From NCBI GenBank assembly GCA_016713025.1, contig JADJPZ010000002.1, positions 558,001 through 622,000 of the forward strand: 64,000 nt of DNA. The letters are read 5' to 3'. Position 1 is the first letter of the stretch. Every line of letters starts with the position of its first letter. The notes under the pieces are model-generated. The model did not search any database and had not been told where the DNA came from. It worked only from the letters and a program-made list of their open reading frames with translations. Positions 44,806-55,212 of the stretch are shown here, in pieces. Made by a program: the position numbers and the translations under genes. The DNA comes from Saprospiraceae bacterium. GTDB lineage: Bacteria; Bacteroidota; Bacteroidia; Chitinophagales; Saprospiraceae.

Positions 44806-46185
44806 ATGACAAAATATATAGTTATCATGATGTGCTTCCTGTCATTATTAACACAGGCACAAAATGTATTAATTAAAAACGGAACGGTGTTGACCGTGAC
44901 TCAGGGTACAAAAGAAAATACCGACATCCTGATCACCAATGGAAAAATCGCCCGAATAGATAAAAATATCATAGCACCGACAGGTGTTCAGGTGGTAGAT
45001 GCAACCGGGCTTTATGTAATGCCTGGTATCATCGACTGTCATTCGCATATTGCACTTGATGTAGTCAATGAGGCTACAAATCCCGTCACAGCCGAAGTCA
45101 ATGTCGGTGATGCGCTCGATCCTTTGGATGTATCTATTTACAGAGCTCTTGCGGGTGGTGTTACTGTTTCACATGCTATGCATGGCTCTGCCAATGCCAT
45201 AGGTGGGCAATGCGAAACAATAAAACACCGATATGGTACGGTCAATCCCGACGACCTCCGCATGGATGGTGCTCCCCGCACGATAAAATTTGCTTTGGGC
45301 GAAAATCCTATTCGGGTACATGGTGAAGGTAACAGAATTATGCCCAATACGCGTATGGGTGTGGAACAAGTATTCAGAAATGCTTTTTCTGAAGCTCAGA
45401 TATATATGAAAGAATGGGACGAATACAAAAAAGGAATAAGGAAAACGTCCCCGTCTTACAACCTTAGAAACGAAACAGTGGCTGACATTTTACGGGGAAA
45501 TATCCTGATTCATTGCCACTCTTACCGGGCAGATGAGATTTTGATGCTCATGCGTGTACTCAAAGACTTTGGTGTCAATAAGATCTGTTTTCAGCATGTC
45601 AATGAAGGATTTAAAGTAGCTCCTGAATTGGCAGCATTTGGTGCAACAGCTTCTGTATTTGCTGATTGGTGGGCCTACAAATTTGAGGTATATTATTCTA
45701 CAGCGTATAATGCGGCTATTCTTGCAAAAAATGGCGTGGTCACATCTATTAACTCTGATTCAGAATAACTGATAAGACACCTCTATCACGAAGCCGCAAA
45801 AACACAAAAATACGGCCATCTTACCGATGATCAGGCTTTGGCCATGATCACCATCAATCCCGCAATACAGCTTGGTATCGACAAAAGAACAGGATCTCTG
45901 GAAGTAGGAAAAGATGCCGATATAGCTATTTTCAAAGGTCACCCTTTGTCCGTTTACGCAATTCCTCAGATGACTGTTGTTGATGGTCAGGTCAGATTTG
46001 ATATCACTAAAGATCCTGATGATGTTCGGGTAGATATCAATCCATCAGAAAAATACTCATCATTTTATGAAAACGATATCAACTCAGAGGACAAAAGCTG
46101 CCTCAGAGGTATTTCTGAAATTCTGCTCTCTGACAGCTATGCCAGATATATGCGATTTAAATATTCTCAAAATCACTCCCATTAA
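44806..46185 (+). pseudogene. secreted amidohydrolase (imidazolonepropionase-like) with in-frame stop codon
   Basis: The frame codes for 459 residues but is interrupted by TAA at 45766-45768, after residue 320 (INSDSE). The same frame continues without shift as LIRHLYHEAAKTQKYGHLTD and on to the typical end, so one substitution explains the break (probably GAA to TAA). Before the break it has a signal peptide, the canonical metal motif IIDCHSHIALD, HCHSY and QHVNEGF. The C-terminal part carries MITINPAIQLGID. Either the gene is dead, the stop is read through, or the base is a sequencing error. It starts 24 bp after its neighbour. Confidence 0.8.
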
Positions 46186-46204
46186 TCTCCATAATCATTA
46201 CAAA

Positions 46205-47506
46205 ATGTATAAATTTAATATCATCCCAACGGTTTTAATATTAATTTGCTTTAATTTAACGGTTTATGCTCAGCAGGTAAAAAAAGCGGAGTCAGGTGTG
46301 TTTTTGCTCAAAAACGGTACAATACATACTGTCACTTCCGGGACTTTCATCGGAGATATACTCCTGAAAGATGGCATGATATCGGATATTGGTAAAGATC
46401 TTTCTGTATCGCCAAATTATAAAGTGGTGGATTGTACAGGTAAACACATTTATCCCGGGATGATAGACGGCGGCAGCAGGGTTGGTCTTTCAGAAGTTTC
46501 ATCAGTATCTGTCACTAATGACTACAGCGAACTGGGAGATTTTATCCCACACATGAAGGCATTGACAGCTGTCAATCCCAATGCGGTGGCTATACCCGTC
46601 ACCCGTGTAAATGGCGTTACTACCGTATTTGCCAAACCATCAGGTGGTACATTTCCGGGCACAGGAGCTTTGATCGACTTGTTCGGTTACAGCCCTGAAC
46701 AAATGACGACAGGTGCTGAGCATGTGGTCATGAATTTTCCATCTACAGGAAGAAGGGGCCGATGGGATAGAAGAACAGATGAGGACATTAAAAAAGACGC
46801 GGAAAAAGCCATGAAAAATATCAATGATGTTTGGGAAAGTGTTGCTCAATATCATAAAATGGATTCACTGGCAAAAGTAGAAAATCAAAAATGGCTCAAC
46901 AACAATCCACAAATGGACGCCCTAATGCCCATATACAGGGGAAATGCCCCGCTTTTTATCGAAGTCAATTCAATGGGTGATATTGAAGGAGCCTTGACAT
47001 GGATATCAGAAAAAAAGATTAAAGCTGTATTGACCGGTGTATCAGAAGGATGGAGAGTGGCGGATAAAATTGCCAAAGCCAAAATTCCGGTTATAACAGG
47101 TCCCGTTCTTGCTGTTCCCGGTCGTGATAATGACAGGTATGACGCTTCTTATGCGAATGCAGGTAAAATGGCAAAAGCAGGAGTTAAAGTCGCTATTCGT
47201 ACAGATGGCGCAGAAAACACCAGAAATTTGCCATTCAACGCAGGTTTTGCCGCAGCTTATGGTATGGGAGTGGAAGAGGCTCTCAAAGCGGTAACCATTC
47301 ATCCTGCAGAAATTTTTGGTGTGACAGCGAAGTACGGTAGTCTGGAAAAAAACAAGGTGGCTAATCTATTTGTATCTACAGGTGATCCATTTGAGACAAA
47401 ATCACAAATCGACCACTTGTTTATAAAAGGCTGGAAAATACCTTTGGAAAGCAGACATACGCTGTTTTATGATGAGTTTCTGGAGAGGACGCCCGGGGTG
47501 AAATGA
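46205..47506 (+). CDS. secreted amidohydrolase-like protein, third of the cluster
   Basis: 433 residues from the ATG at 46205 (MYKFNIIPTV), with a signal peptide ending near VYAQ; an upstream in-frame ATG lies inside the preceding gene. The scaffold is that of the first gene: YPGMIDGGSRVGLSEV in place of the HxH motif, IPVTRVNGVTTVFAKPSGG, a late IRTDGAENTR and AVTIHPAEIFGVTAKYGSLE. The metal histidines are replaced here also. It probably works with its two neighbours in the periplasm or outer membrane. Confidence 0.8.
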   Translation: MYKFNIIPTVLILICFNLTVYAQQVKKAESGVFLLKNGTIHTVTSGTFIGDILLKDGMISDIGKDLSVSPNYKVVDCTGKHIYPGMIDGGSRVGLSEVSSVSVTNDYSELGDFIPHMKALTAVNPNAVAIPVTRVNGVTTVFAKPSGGTFPGTGALIDLFGYSPEQMTTGAEHVVMNFPSTGRRGRWDRRTDEDIKKDAEKAMKNINDVWESVAQYHKMDSLAKVENQKWLNNNPQMDALMPIYRGNAPLFIEVNSMGDIEGALTWISEKKIKAVLTGVSEGWRVADKIAKAKIPVITGPVLAVPGRDNDRYDASYANAGKMAKAGVKVAIRTDGAENTRNLPFNAGFAAAYGMGVEEALKAVTIHPAEIFGVTAKYGSLEKNKVANLFVSTGDPFETKSQIDHLFIKGWKIPLESRHTLFYDEFLERTPGVK

Positions 47507-47604
47507 TTCCTCAAAATGCGAGCTAACCCATATGTGTATACCAAATTGCACTTTTTCAGTGTTCTTTTTAATATACGGTAAAAACGTGGTTGAATTGGGC
47601 AGGT

Positions 47605-47688
47605 CGTCTCAAGCGTAGCTTGACAGGCTCTTAAGGGAATGAGGGTAGCGAGGAAGAAATTTGAATTTGTGCAGTTTGTTATACACAC
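47605..47688 (+). repeat. dispersed repeat family A, copy 2
   Basis: It matches 12709-12793 through the CTCAAGCGTAGCTTGAC hairpin, AGGGAATGAGGGTAGCGAGG and TTATACACAC. Similarity to copy 3 extends further left to about 47577 (GTAAAAACGTGGTTGAATTG). Confidence 0.8.
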
Positions 47689-47750
47689 AGCTAAAACTTA
47701 TTTTCAATAGTGGTAATCAAATGTAACAATAAATATTTTTTTACCGAAAT

Positions 47751-49085
47751 TTACAACTTAACAAAGGGTATAGTCTGATTTTCCAATTTCACATAATAAA
47801 ATCCTGAGGGTAAACCACTTACATCTATTTGATCTGATTGTGGCACAATGTGCATCATCACTTGTCCTGATGTGTTGATCAAGCTGATATGCTCTCCTTT
47901 TAATCCTTCCAGCATGATGTATTCTGTTACAATGTTTGGTGTGATCTGTTTTTTATTCCTATTTAGGGTCTTAACTTCTGAATAGTTGCTACCCGAAGCC
48001 AGTCTGTAATAAATAATACCTATCCAATTTTCCACAATCTGTATAGATGTCGATTTGGGGTTTTTGATGGTTTGAACATCCACAAAGTTGGTGCCATCTT
48101 TACTCTTTTGAATCCTGATATCTGACCCTTCAAAACCTGGCTGTAGGCAAAAGTGGATTTTGACTGTATTCCATTTCAATTCTTGTACATCAAAACAGCC
48201 GACATCCCTGATTGCCAACGGGATGCTGTAAGCTGGTGAATGAGGATATGTACTCGCTACTCGCCAGGCTATTTTCTGTAACCTGGATCTTACTGTAGCA
48301 TCCGTGATAGTCATATCATTGGTATAAGGACCGGCTTTTACTGCCGGCAATCCATCCGGGCTCATCCTGTAGATGCAGGCATACAATATATAAGCCATAA
48401 ATGCATTGCCTGTATGATTGAGATGAATATCATCACTGAATAGTTGTGACATCGATGTGAGTGAGCCTATCGGGCCCAGCTGAAGTGTATCGTACAACGC
48501 AGCCAATGCCAAACCACAAGGTATGATCTTCATTTGTTGCGATGTACTATTTTGAATCCCGTTCACCCTGTTTTCCCAATGAGTGATATAGGTATTAAAA
48601 GTATTACGCCAATTAGCATAATTACTCCCTGCCACATACTCCCATGTTTGCATCATCGATGAAGTAATGGGGTTTTTGTGAGTTAATGCGAGATTATGAA
48701 ATAGTTTGCCATATTTGATGGTGGTGTCGGCCGGATTGTGCAAAAGTGGAACACTCTCTGTGATGATAACATGATCAAATTTAAGTGCTGCTGATGGTGA
48801 CAGCGCAGACATAAAATTGGTACCATGATCTACATCCATACCGAGTGATGGTGTCCAGATAGGGTTGTAATTCCAGTGTGTAGGATCTGACCATTGGGTT
48901 TTTAAGGAAGCTCCATTGTTGATGTGGTTACGGTATTGGGTTGAGTGGCCGGCAGCTGTCCTCAGCTCTTTGACCATAAAAGGTATATTGAGGTTGATGA
49001 GGCTGTGACCAACATAGTAGGGGTTTTGGCCCGAAACGTATATATGCAGGCATATCAGGCAAGTTAGCAAATTAATTATTTTCAT
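47751..49085 (-). CDS. secreted SGNH-hydrolase-like protein with T9SS sorting domain
   Basis: 444 residues with a signal peptide (about 1-19). YYVGHSLINLN resembles the block I GxS region of SGNH/GDSL enzymes. DDIHLNHTGNAFMAYIL supplies a late D-x-x-H pair. The last ~70 residues form a type A T9SS C-terminal domain (ISLINTSGQVMMHIV, SGLPSGFYYVKLEN). It would be exported through T9SS and anchored or released at the surface. The substrate is not clear; an ester or glycan acyl group is a guess. Confidence 0.75.
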   Translation of the reverse strand: MKIINLLTCLICLHIYVSGQNPYYVGHSLINLNIPFMVKELRTAAGHSTQYRNHINNGASLKTQWSDPTHWNYNPIWTPSLGMDVDHGTNFMSALSPSAALKFDHVIITESVPLLHNPADTTIKYGKLFHNLALTHKNPITSSMMQTWEYVAGSNYANWRNTFNTYITHWENRVNGIQNSTSQQMKIIPCGLALAALYDTLQLGPIGSLTSMSQLFSDDIHLNHTGNAFMAYILYACIYRMSPDGLPAVKAGPYTNDMTITDATVRSRLQKIAWRVASTYPHSPAYSIPLAIRDVGCFDVQELKWNTVKIHFCLQPGFEGSDIRIQKSKDGTNFVDVQTIKNPKSTSIQIVENWIGIIYYRLASGSNYSEVKTLNRNKKQITPNIVTEYIMLEGLKGEHISLINTSGQVMMHIVPQSDQIDVSGLPSGFYYVKLENQTIPFVKL

Positions 49086-49506
49086 TTATTGACCTTTTAT
49101 TTGTAAAGTATCCCAAAATATAAACCAATACAACTAAAACAGACAGTAAAAATGGTGGAGAAGCAGTTGTATTAAATTTTACCAGGGCAGTAGCATATAC
49201 TGCACCCAATGAGGTAATCAATCCTGCCAATAAAATAGGCACGGGTAGCCAACATAATTTCTGTTTGTAAAATCTATACTGCAATACGATGACCAGCACT
49301 CCAGAGCATAATAATCCTCCAGCGGTAGCCCTCATGAAGCCCAACAATATGGTCTGCAAATTTGAGTCTAACTCGGTCCAATCCATTTGAATGGCCTCAC
49401 GATGATAGGGTAAAAATTCCGTACTAAATAAGTATTTTAATCCAAAAACAATGGAAATAATGCCCAAGATGAAATGGATAATAAGTGATATTTTAGATGT
49501 GTTCAT
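49072..49506 (-). CDS. small membrane protein of unknown function
   Basis: 144 residues with four hydrophobic helices (about 8-27, 50-75, 84-107 and 115-135), typical of small DUF4345-like membrane proteins, though I cannot confirm the family. Its end overlaps the start of the SGNH-like gene by 14 bp, so the two are probably co-transcribed. Confidence 0.6.
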   Translation of the reverse strand: MNTSKISLIIHFILGIISIVFGLKYLFSTEFLPYHREAIQMDWTELDSNLQTILLGFMRATAGGLLCSGVLVIVLQYRFYKQKLCWLPVPILLAGLITSLGAVYATALVKFNTTASPPFLLSVLVVLVYILGYFTNKRSINENN

Positions 49507-49602
49507 TTGTTTAATATTTACTCTTGAAATAAAATAATGTAAATCTAGAAAAATGTCCCTGCTTTTTCCTCCGCCAATTGACCTACAAGTATCTCAATAA
49601 AT

Positions 49603-49652
49603 CAAAACAACTCGTTTCAGTAAAAAATAATTTGACGAGACGAGTTGTTTTG
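49603..49652 (-). terminator. terminator-like perfect 13-bp inverted repeat
   Basis: The arms are CAAAACAACTCGT (49603-49615) and ACGAGTTGTTTTG (49640-49652), with a 24-bp loop. It lies 22 bp past the stop codon of the 1595-residue gene, and the minus-strand side ends in a T-rich stretch. Confidence 0.6.
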
Positions 49653-49674
49653 AATATACCAATGTAATTACTAT

Positions 49675-52600
49675 TTATTTATTCTCTGCATAACTATAAA
49701 CCAATTTTTTTAATTGTTCAAGTTCTGATTTCAAATTTGCCAATTCTTTATTTTGATTTTCTATCATGCTTTGTTGTTCTTGAATAGCTTTGGTCAGTAC
49801 TGGTAGTAATTCGGTATATTTCATGCCATAATGATCGTTTTCAGAAGTTGGTTTGCTTACCACTTCTGGCAAAACTTTTTCCATTTCTTGTGCTATAAAT
49901 CCAAGGTGTGTGTCAGGGTCGCCATTTTTCCAGGTATAAGAAACAGGTCTCATCTTCATTACTAAATCCAATGAGTTATTTATATCAGCTATATCCTTTT
50001 TTAATCGCATGTCTGAAGAGGAATTAATAGGATTTACAGAAAATAGAGTCCTCCATCTATTTGTGGCATTGCCAAGATCGATTTTATTACTTCCAAGGGG
50101 ATAAAAGCTTGTTTGAGGAAGTCCACTGGCTTGGTTTCCTGCAAATCCTATTTGATATAAATCTGTTGTCAGGCTTGGTGCAGTAAATAACATGGTATTA
50201 AAACCATTCGTAATTGTAGCGTCTAATGGGTTTGTCCCACTAATTCTTAACTCTCCTTTAAGGTAGGTGGAACCATTGACTTGAAGCTTATGAGTTGGAT
50301 TAGCGTCATTAATCCCAACATTGCCATTACCTAGGATAGTCATCCTATCAGCAGCTCCCTGGTTGTTTTGAAAATAGAAATTTAATCTTGAATTATTTGC
50401 ACCAGATGCTCCATCATAACTACGTCCTGCGATGTGCCATTGACCGCCATTAATATTATTTTGAAAACTTAAGCGAGAATAATCGTCCTCTGTCTCTACC
50501 AGTGCCAGAGTTGGTTTTGTTGTAGTAGAATTAACTTCAAATTTTGCATTGCCTGCTACAAGAAGTTTGTCGCTTGTACTGATATTTCCTATACCTACAT
50601 TACCAGAAGTATTTGCAATGATATGCCCACTACTTATTGTCCATGCCTTTTGTTCCCAGGTTGCAGTACCATCAGCACTAGAGGTTAATACCTTTCCTAA
50701 AGCAGGATTTCCCCCTCGGATACGAATTTGTCCATCAATATCTAATTTTTGAGTTGGAGTACTACTGCCGATCATTACTTTTTGATCCGGTGCGCTCATT
50801 AAATTTAATTTGGAGTTACTTATACTAGAACCAATTTCTCCAAAACCTTTAATACCAATATAGCTTAAGGCATCTTCACCGTCAATAATCAAATCTCCTG
50901 TTATCCTTGTATTTCCTCTTACATCGAGTTTATACAGAGTAGATGGACTACTCGTACCTATTGAGACAGTTCCGCTATTGTTATTGTATATATTTGTTCC
51001 AGAGGTTGTCCACTGACTAAGATTTGAAGGCGGTAATGTCCATGTACCATCACCTCTTAGAAAAGTAGTATTGCTGCCTCCGGAAGGGAGTTTATCAATA
51101 GTTATGGCGTTATTTGCTATTTTATCAGTTGTGACTGAAGAACTTGCTAATTTTGATGTATTTACTGCATTGTCTGCCAGTTTAGATGTTGTCACCGCAT
51201 TATCAGCTATTTTTGCACCGGAGATGGCATTATTTGCCACGAGGGGATTGGGATATGTTCCAGTCAGATCGCCTCCTGCCATCGTAGATGTAGTGACATC
51301 ATCAGATGCGTTTGTATCACCTGTGTTGATGATCTGATTAGAAGCATTAATATTGATACCTGTACCAGAAGTATAAGTCGTTCCGCCACCACCAGATGAA
51401 GGTAAAGTGACACTTCCACCTCCATTGGATAAAGAAAGCGTACTTCCTGTGAGTGACAATGTCTGAATTTCATTTGTCACTGAATTGTCAACCGGTATTT
51501 GCCATGTTCCATTCCCATTAGCATCAGAAGTCAATACTTTACCTACTCCTGGCGCACCACCTCTCATTCTCAATGACCCTGTCATATCCAGGTTTCCTTC
51601 TATTTCAGTACCACCAAGTGACCATAATTTAACCTTTCTGTCGCTACCATCCGGATTTATACCTCCTCCCACAATGTTTAAAGTGTGGTCCTGTCCATCG
51701 AAACCTCCATATTGAATCTTACCAGAGCCCGATGCTTTTTGGCTATTGTCATATGCAAAGCTTATGCCTGAAGGAATACCATTACCTTTTATTCCAAGCA
51801 GATTTCTTACAACTACTTTTCCATTCAGAAGGAGGCTATCTGCTGCAAAATCACCGTATATAAGGGCACGTGTTGAGTCTGCATTGCTATTTTCGATATA
51901 CAATTTGTTTGATGACTTGCTATTTCTTCCTGCAAAGGTTCCGATAGCGACATTTCCCACACCGTGTGTATTGTCCCACAATGCATCATATCCTATAGCC
52001 ACATTGTTATCTCCGCTATATTTATTATACATAGCACCATAACCTATGGCGACATTATTTGCTCCCATCGTATCATTTGTCAATGTAAATGCTCCTAAAG
52101 TAACATTTGAGTGATTGTTTTTATTAAATTCTAATGATTTAAAGCCAATTGCGGTATTATTAGCTCCACCTATATTGTTTTTTAATGCATCTGCTCCAAT
52201 TGCTATATTGCTGTGCATATTATTTGCTCTTAAAGCTTCATAACCTACGGCAACGTTATTGGCACCATTTGCTTTATTGAACATAGCGCCAAATCCTATA
52301 GCCACATTATTGGTTCCGGAAGTATCATTTGTCAAACTAAATGCGCCAACAGCAATATTGTTATGGTTTCTGTTTTTATTAAGTGCTAGGTGCCCAATTC
52401 CTACATTATTAGAATTAGTAGTAGTTTTTTCTAATGCACCATTTCCTATTCCTATATTCCCGGTGCTCAAATTGGTATTATTTTCTAAAGCTTTGGTGCC
52501 GAATGCTATACTGTTCCCTTTTAGTGCACCAATTATTTCATTGTTTCGTTTCAATATCAGATCTCGATCATCCGTTGTACCAATAAAATTAGTTTCACTA

Positions 52601-54462
52601 TTTGTACCTGCATTACCGGACAATGACCATGCATTGGCAGCGGTACCTGATCCCGGTGTCTGCCATGATGCATTACCGTTGGCATCAGAGGTAAGCACCT
52701 TACCGGCTCCGGGCGAACCTCCTCTTATTCTTAAAGTGTTAATGACGTCAAGCGGGCCAACTATTTCCGTTCCTCTGTTAGAAAAAATTCTTAAATAACG
52801 ATCGCTACCATCATCGGCTGTACCGCCACCTACGATATTTAAATCGTGATTACCACCTCCGAAACCACCATATTGGATTTTTCCATTGTCAACTTGCTTA
52901 GCAGTATTTCCGCTACCTATCTCTAACCCGGTGAGATTTCCTGTGCCCGTGATACCAACCAAACCATTGGCTTTTACTTCAATTCTTGTCGAGTTGTTTG
53001 TCTTCAGATTCAGAGCCTGGTTGTCTGTGGTGCCGATAAAATTTGTATTGGGATTGGTGCCAGAGTTACCTGTCAAAGACCATCCGTTGGAGCCATCACT
53101 GGGATCTCCTTTGTCTCCTTTTGGACCCACATCACCACGATCTCCTTTATCTCCCTTTGGTCCGGCAGCACCTGCTGGACCAGTTGGTCCAGCTACACCA
53201 GCAGCACCTTCTGTACCTTGTGGTCCCTGTGGACCTCTGATTTGCCCTACATTGGTCCAGGTGGTACCTGTCCAAACGTGACCATTGCCATTATCTTGTG
53301 TGATGTACATATCGCCTACGGCACCTGTGTACGCAGACGGTAGTGCAGAGGCACTTGCAAGAGAACCTACTATTTTTACACCACTGCCCGCATCACCTTT
53401 ATCACCTTTTGGACCGGCAGCGCCAGCAGGGCCTGCGACTCCCTGAGGTCCCTGATCTCCACGATCGCCTTTTGGTCCCGCAGCACCTGCTGGGCCAGTT
53501 GGTCCAGCTAGACCAGCAACACCTTCTATACCTTGTGGCCCCTGTGGACCTCTGATTTGCCCTACATTGGTCCAGGTGGTACCTGTCCAAACGTGACCAT
53601 TGCCATTATCTTGTGTGATGTACATATCGCCTACGGCACCTGTGTACGCAGACGGTAGTGCAGAGGCACTTGCAAGAGAACCTACTATTTTTACACCACT
53701 GCCCGCATCACCTTTATCACCTTTTGGACCGGCAGCGCCAGCAGGGCCTGCGACTCCCTGAGGTCCCTGATCTCCACGATCTCCTTTATCTCCCTTTGGT
53801 CCGGCAGCACCTGCTGGCCCAGTTGGTCCAGCTTCACCTTCTATACCCTGTGGACCTCTGATTTGCCCAATATTTGTCCAGGCAGCACCTGTCCAAACGT
53901 GACCATTGCCATTATCTTGTGTGATGTACATATCGCCTACGGCACCTGTATATGCTGACGGTAGCGCAGTGGCGCTTGCAAGAGAACCTACAATTTTTAC
54001 ACCACTGCCCGCATCACCTTTATCGCCTTTTGGGCCGGTGGGTCCTGCAGGACCAGTTACTCCTTGGATACCTTGATCACCTTTTGGGCCTTGTGCACCG
54101 GCAGATCCTCCGCTTATCGGGCTTATACCTATTTGTTGGTAGGTACCTCCGGAGGTATTTGAACATTCTACCAACAGATACCTTTGATTTGACCAATTAA
54201 TATTTGCAAATACTCCACTGAGTGGTGTTCCTTTACCTACGGTGGTGCTCAACCAACCATATTGATCTGTCACGGGGCTCTGAGACTCCCTATACAATAC
54301 GCCACTTGTTTCTGTCTCCAATATGGTAAATCGAAGATAGACCGTTGTATTTTTTTGTATATCTCCACTACTATTTCTAACCACCGTCTGGTAATTGAGG
54401 TTCTGAGATTTCACCATTAGCGAAATCAAAATAATTATGGTCGCCAGTATTAACTTTTTCAT
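49675..54462 (-). CDS. giant surface protein: collagen-like repeats, YadA-like head repeats, S74 chaperone domain
   Basis: 1595 residues with a signal peptide (about 1-19). A short N-terminal domain is followed by Gly-X-Y collagen-like tracts (about 120-455), interrupted by three copies of a module with SLASASALPSAYTGAVGDMY. Later come glycine-rich modules (YGGFGGGNHDLNIVGGG, twice) and YadA-head-like repeats such as NNVAIGFGAMFNKANGANN (about 665-870). The C-terminus has the peptidase S74 intramolecular chaperone (DMRLKKDIADINNSL, THLGFIAQEMEKVLPEVV) and a coiled coil. S74 domains trimerise and cleave themselves in phage tail spikes. I infer a trimeric fibre on the cell surface. The gene lies 2 bp after a T9SS-domain gene. 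Confidence 0.85.
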   Translation of the reverse strand: MKKLILATIIILISLMVKSQNLNYQTVVRNSSGDIQKNTTVYLRFTILETETSGVLYRESQSPVTDQYGWLSTTVGKGTPLSGVFANINWSNQRYLLVECSNTSGGTYQQIGISPISGGSAGAQGPKGDQGIQGVTGPAGPTGPKGDKGDAGSGVKIVGSLASATALPSAYTGAVGDMYITQDNGNGHVWTGAAWTNIGQIRGPQGIEGEAGPTGPAGAAGPKGDKGDRGDQGPQGVAGPAGAAGPKGDKGDAGSGVKIVGSLASASALPSAYTGAVGDMYITQDNGNGHVWTGTTWTNVGQIRGPQGPQGIEGVAGLAGPTGPAGAAGPKGDRGDQGPQGVAGPAGAAGPKGDKGDAGSGVKIVGSLASASALPSAYTGAVGDMYITQDNGNGHVWTGTTWTNVGQIRGPQGPQGTEGAAGVAGPTGPAGAAGPKGDKGDRGDVGPKGDKGDPSDGSNGWSLTGNSGTNPNTNFIGTTDNQALNLKTNNSTRIEVKANGLVGITGTGNLTGLEIGSGNTAKQVDNGKIQYGGFGGGNHDLNIVGGGTADDGSDRYLRIFSNRGTEIVGPLDVINTLRIRGGSPGAGKVLTSDANGNASWQTPGSGTAANAWSLSGNAGTNSETNFIGTTDDRDLILKRNNEIIGALKGNSIAFGTKALENNTNLSTGNIGIGNGALEKTTTNSNNVGIGHLALNKNRNHNNIAVGAFSLTNDTSGTNNVAIGFGAMFNKANGANNVAVGYEALRANNMHSNIAIGADALKNNIGGANNTAIGFKSLEFNKNNHSNVTLGAFTLTNDTMGANNVAIGYGAMYNKYSGDNNVAIGYDALWDNTHGVGNVAIGTFAGRNSKSSNKLYIENSNADSTRALIYGDFAADSLLLNGKVVVRNLLGIKGNGIPSGISFAYDNSQKASGSGKIQYGGFDGQDHTLNIVGGGINPDGSDRKVKLWSLGGTEIEGNLDMTGSLRMRGGAPGVGKVLTSDANGNGTWQIPVDNSVTNEIQTLSLTGSTLSLSNGGGSVTLPSSGGGGTTYTSGTGININASNQIINTGDTNASDDVTTSTMAGGDLTGTYPNPLVANNAISGAKIADNAVTTSKLADNAVNTSKLASSSVTTDKIANNAITIDKLPSGGSNTTFLRGDGTWTLPPSNLSQWTTSGTNIYNNNSGTVSIGTSSPSTLYKLDVRGNTRITGDLIIDGEDALSYIGIKGFGEIGSSISNSKLNLMSAPDQKVMIGSSTPTQKLDIDGQIRIRGGNPALGKVLTSSADGTATWEQKAWTISSGHIIANTSGNVGIGNISTSDKLLVAGNAKFEVNSTTTKPTLALVETEDDYSRLSFQNNINGGQWHIAGRSYDGASGANNSRLNFYFQNNQGAADRMTILGNGNVGINDANPTHKLQVNGSTYLKGELRISGTNPLDATITNGFNTMLFTAPSLTTDLYQIGFAGNQASGLPQTSFYPLGSNKIDLGNATNRWRTLFSVNPINSSSDMRLKKDIADINNSLDLVMKMRPVSYTWKNGDPDTHLGFIAQEMEKVLPEVVSKPTSENDHYGMKYTELLPVLTKAIQEQQSMIENQNKELANLKSELEQLKKLVYSYAENK
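53266..54020 (-). repeat. near-identical intragenic repeats of 315 and 306 bp
   Basis: The segment beginning ACCTGTCCAAACGTGACC occurs at 53266, 53581 and 53887 on the plus strand. Copies one and two are almost base-for-base identical over about 190 bp. They encode the module between collagen tracts and could expand or contract by recombination. Confidence 0.8.
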
Positions 54463-54464
54463 TT

Positions 54465-54953
54465 TTATTGTTTTATAAATTTTTGATAAAATTGTTTGTT
54501 GTCTTTGGTTTTTGCTTTTAGGATGTAGTATCCTGTTTTCAGTTCACTTACATCCACAGTGCTTAGGCTATGCGGTGAGATTTCTGTTTTAAATAGTTTT
54601 TGCCCCAGTTGATTCCATATACTTACCTCTGCGCTTTCTTCATGTTCCCACTCTATGTTCAATCCATAGAGGACAGGATTGGGATATATTACAAAGCCGG
54701 TCGTGTATGTATCTTCTGCTGATACTGTTTTTTGTATGTCATTTGTCAATACTGATGTAAAGTACCATAGTCCATTGTTACCATAGATTGGTATATTGGT
54801 ACCTACCAGAGATTGATGATTTCTTCCACCACACTCTCCGGAAAAATAACTGACAGCATACACTTTCAGTGTAGGGCACTGACTTATGACCAACTGATTT
54901 CGTGCCAACAAAATCAATATGATTAGCAGTAGTAAAAAGTATTTTCTTTTCAT
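54465..54953 (-). CDS. small secreted protein with T9SS type A sorting domain
   Basis: 162 residues from the ATG at 54953 (MKRKYFLLLLI), with a signal peptide ending near VISQ. The middle has no recognised domain. The last ~75 residues are a T9SS C-terminal domain (FVIYPNPVLYGLNIEW, VSIWNQLGQKLFKTE, TGYYILKAKT). It is directly upstream of the giant collagen-like gene, so one operon is likely and it may be part of the same surface structure. Confidence 0.78.
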   Translation of the reverse strand: MKRKYFLLLLIILILLARNQLVISQCPTLKVYAVSYFSGECGGRNHQSLVGTNIPIYGNNGLWYFTSVLTNDIQKTVSAEDTYTTGFVIYPNPVLYGLNIEWEHEESAEVSIWNQLGQKLFKTEISPHSLSTVDVSELKTGYYILKAKTKDNKQFYQKFIKQ

Positions 54954-55212
54954 TTTATAAGTATTTTGTGTTAAAAAAGTTTCCCGCACAAAATTATAAT
55001 GAAAAAAATCAAAAAACTAAAGCCTCATATCACATGATCATGTGAAAATTTAGATTTTTTTGACAATAATTTGAAGAATTTGCAAAATATTTGAACTATT
55101 GACCATAAACTTCTTAGATATTATTGATAAAATATCTGTTATATACGATAGTAAACATGTCAGTGACCTTGGTAAGTGTATTTGGATCAAATCAAATGAT
55201 AGAAAATGATTT

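Noticed and set aside
52886..54200. Repeated tracts that could suggest a CRISPR array or plus-strand genes
   Set aside because: The repeats are long, in frame and encode collagen-like Gly-X-Y on the minus strand; there are no spacers.
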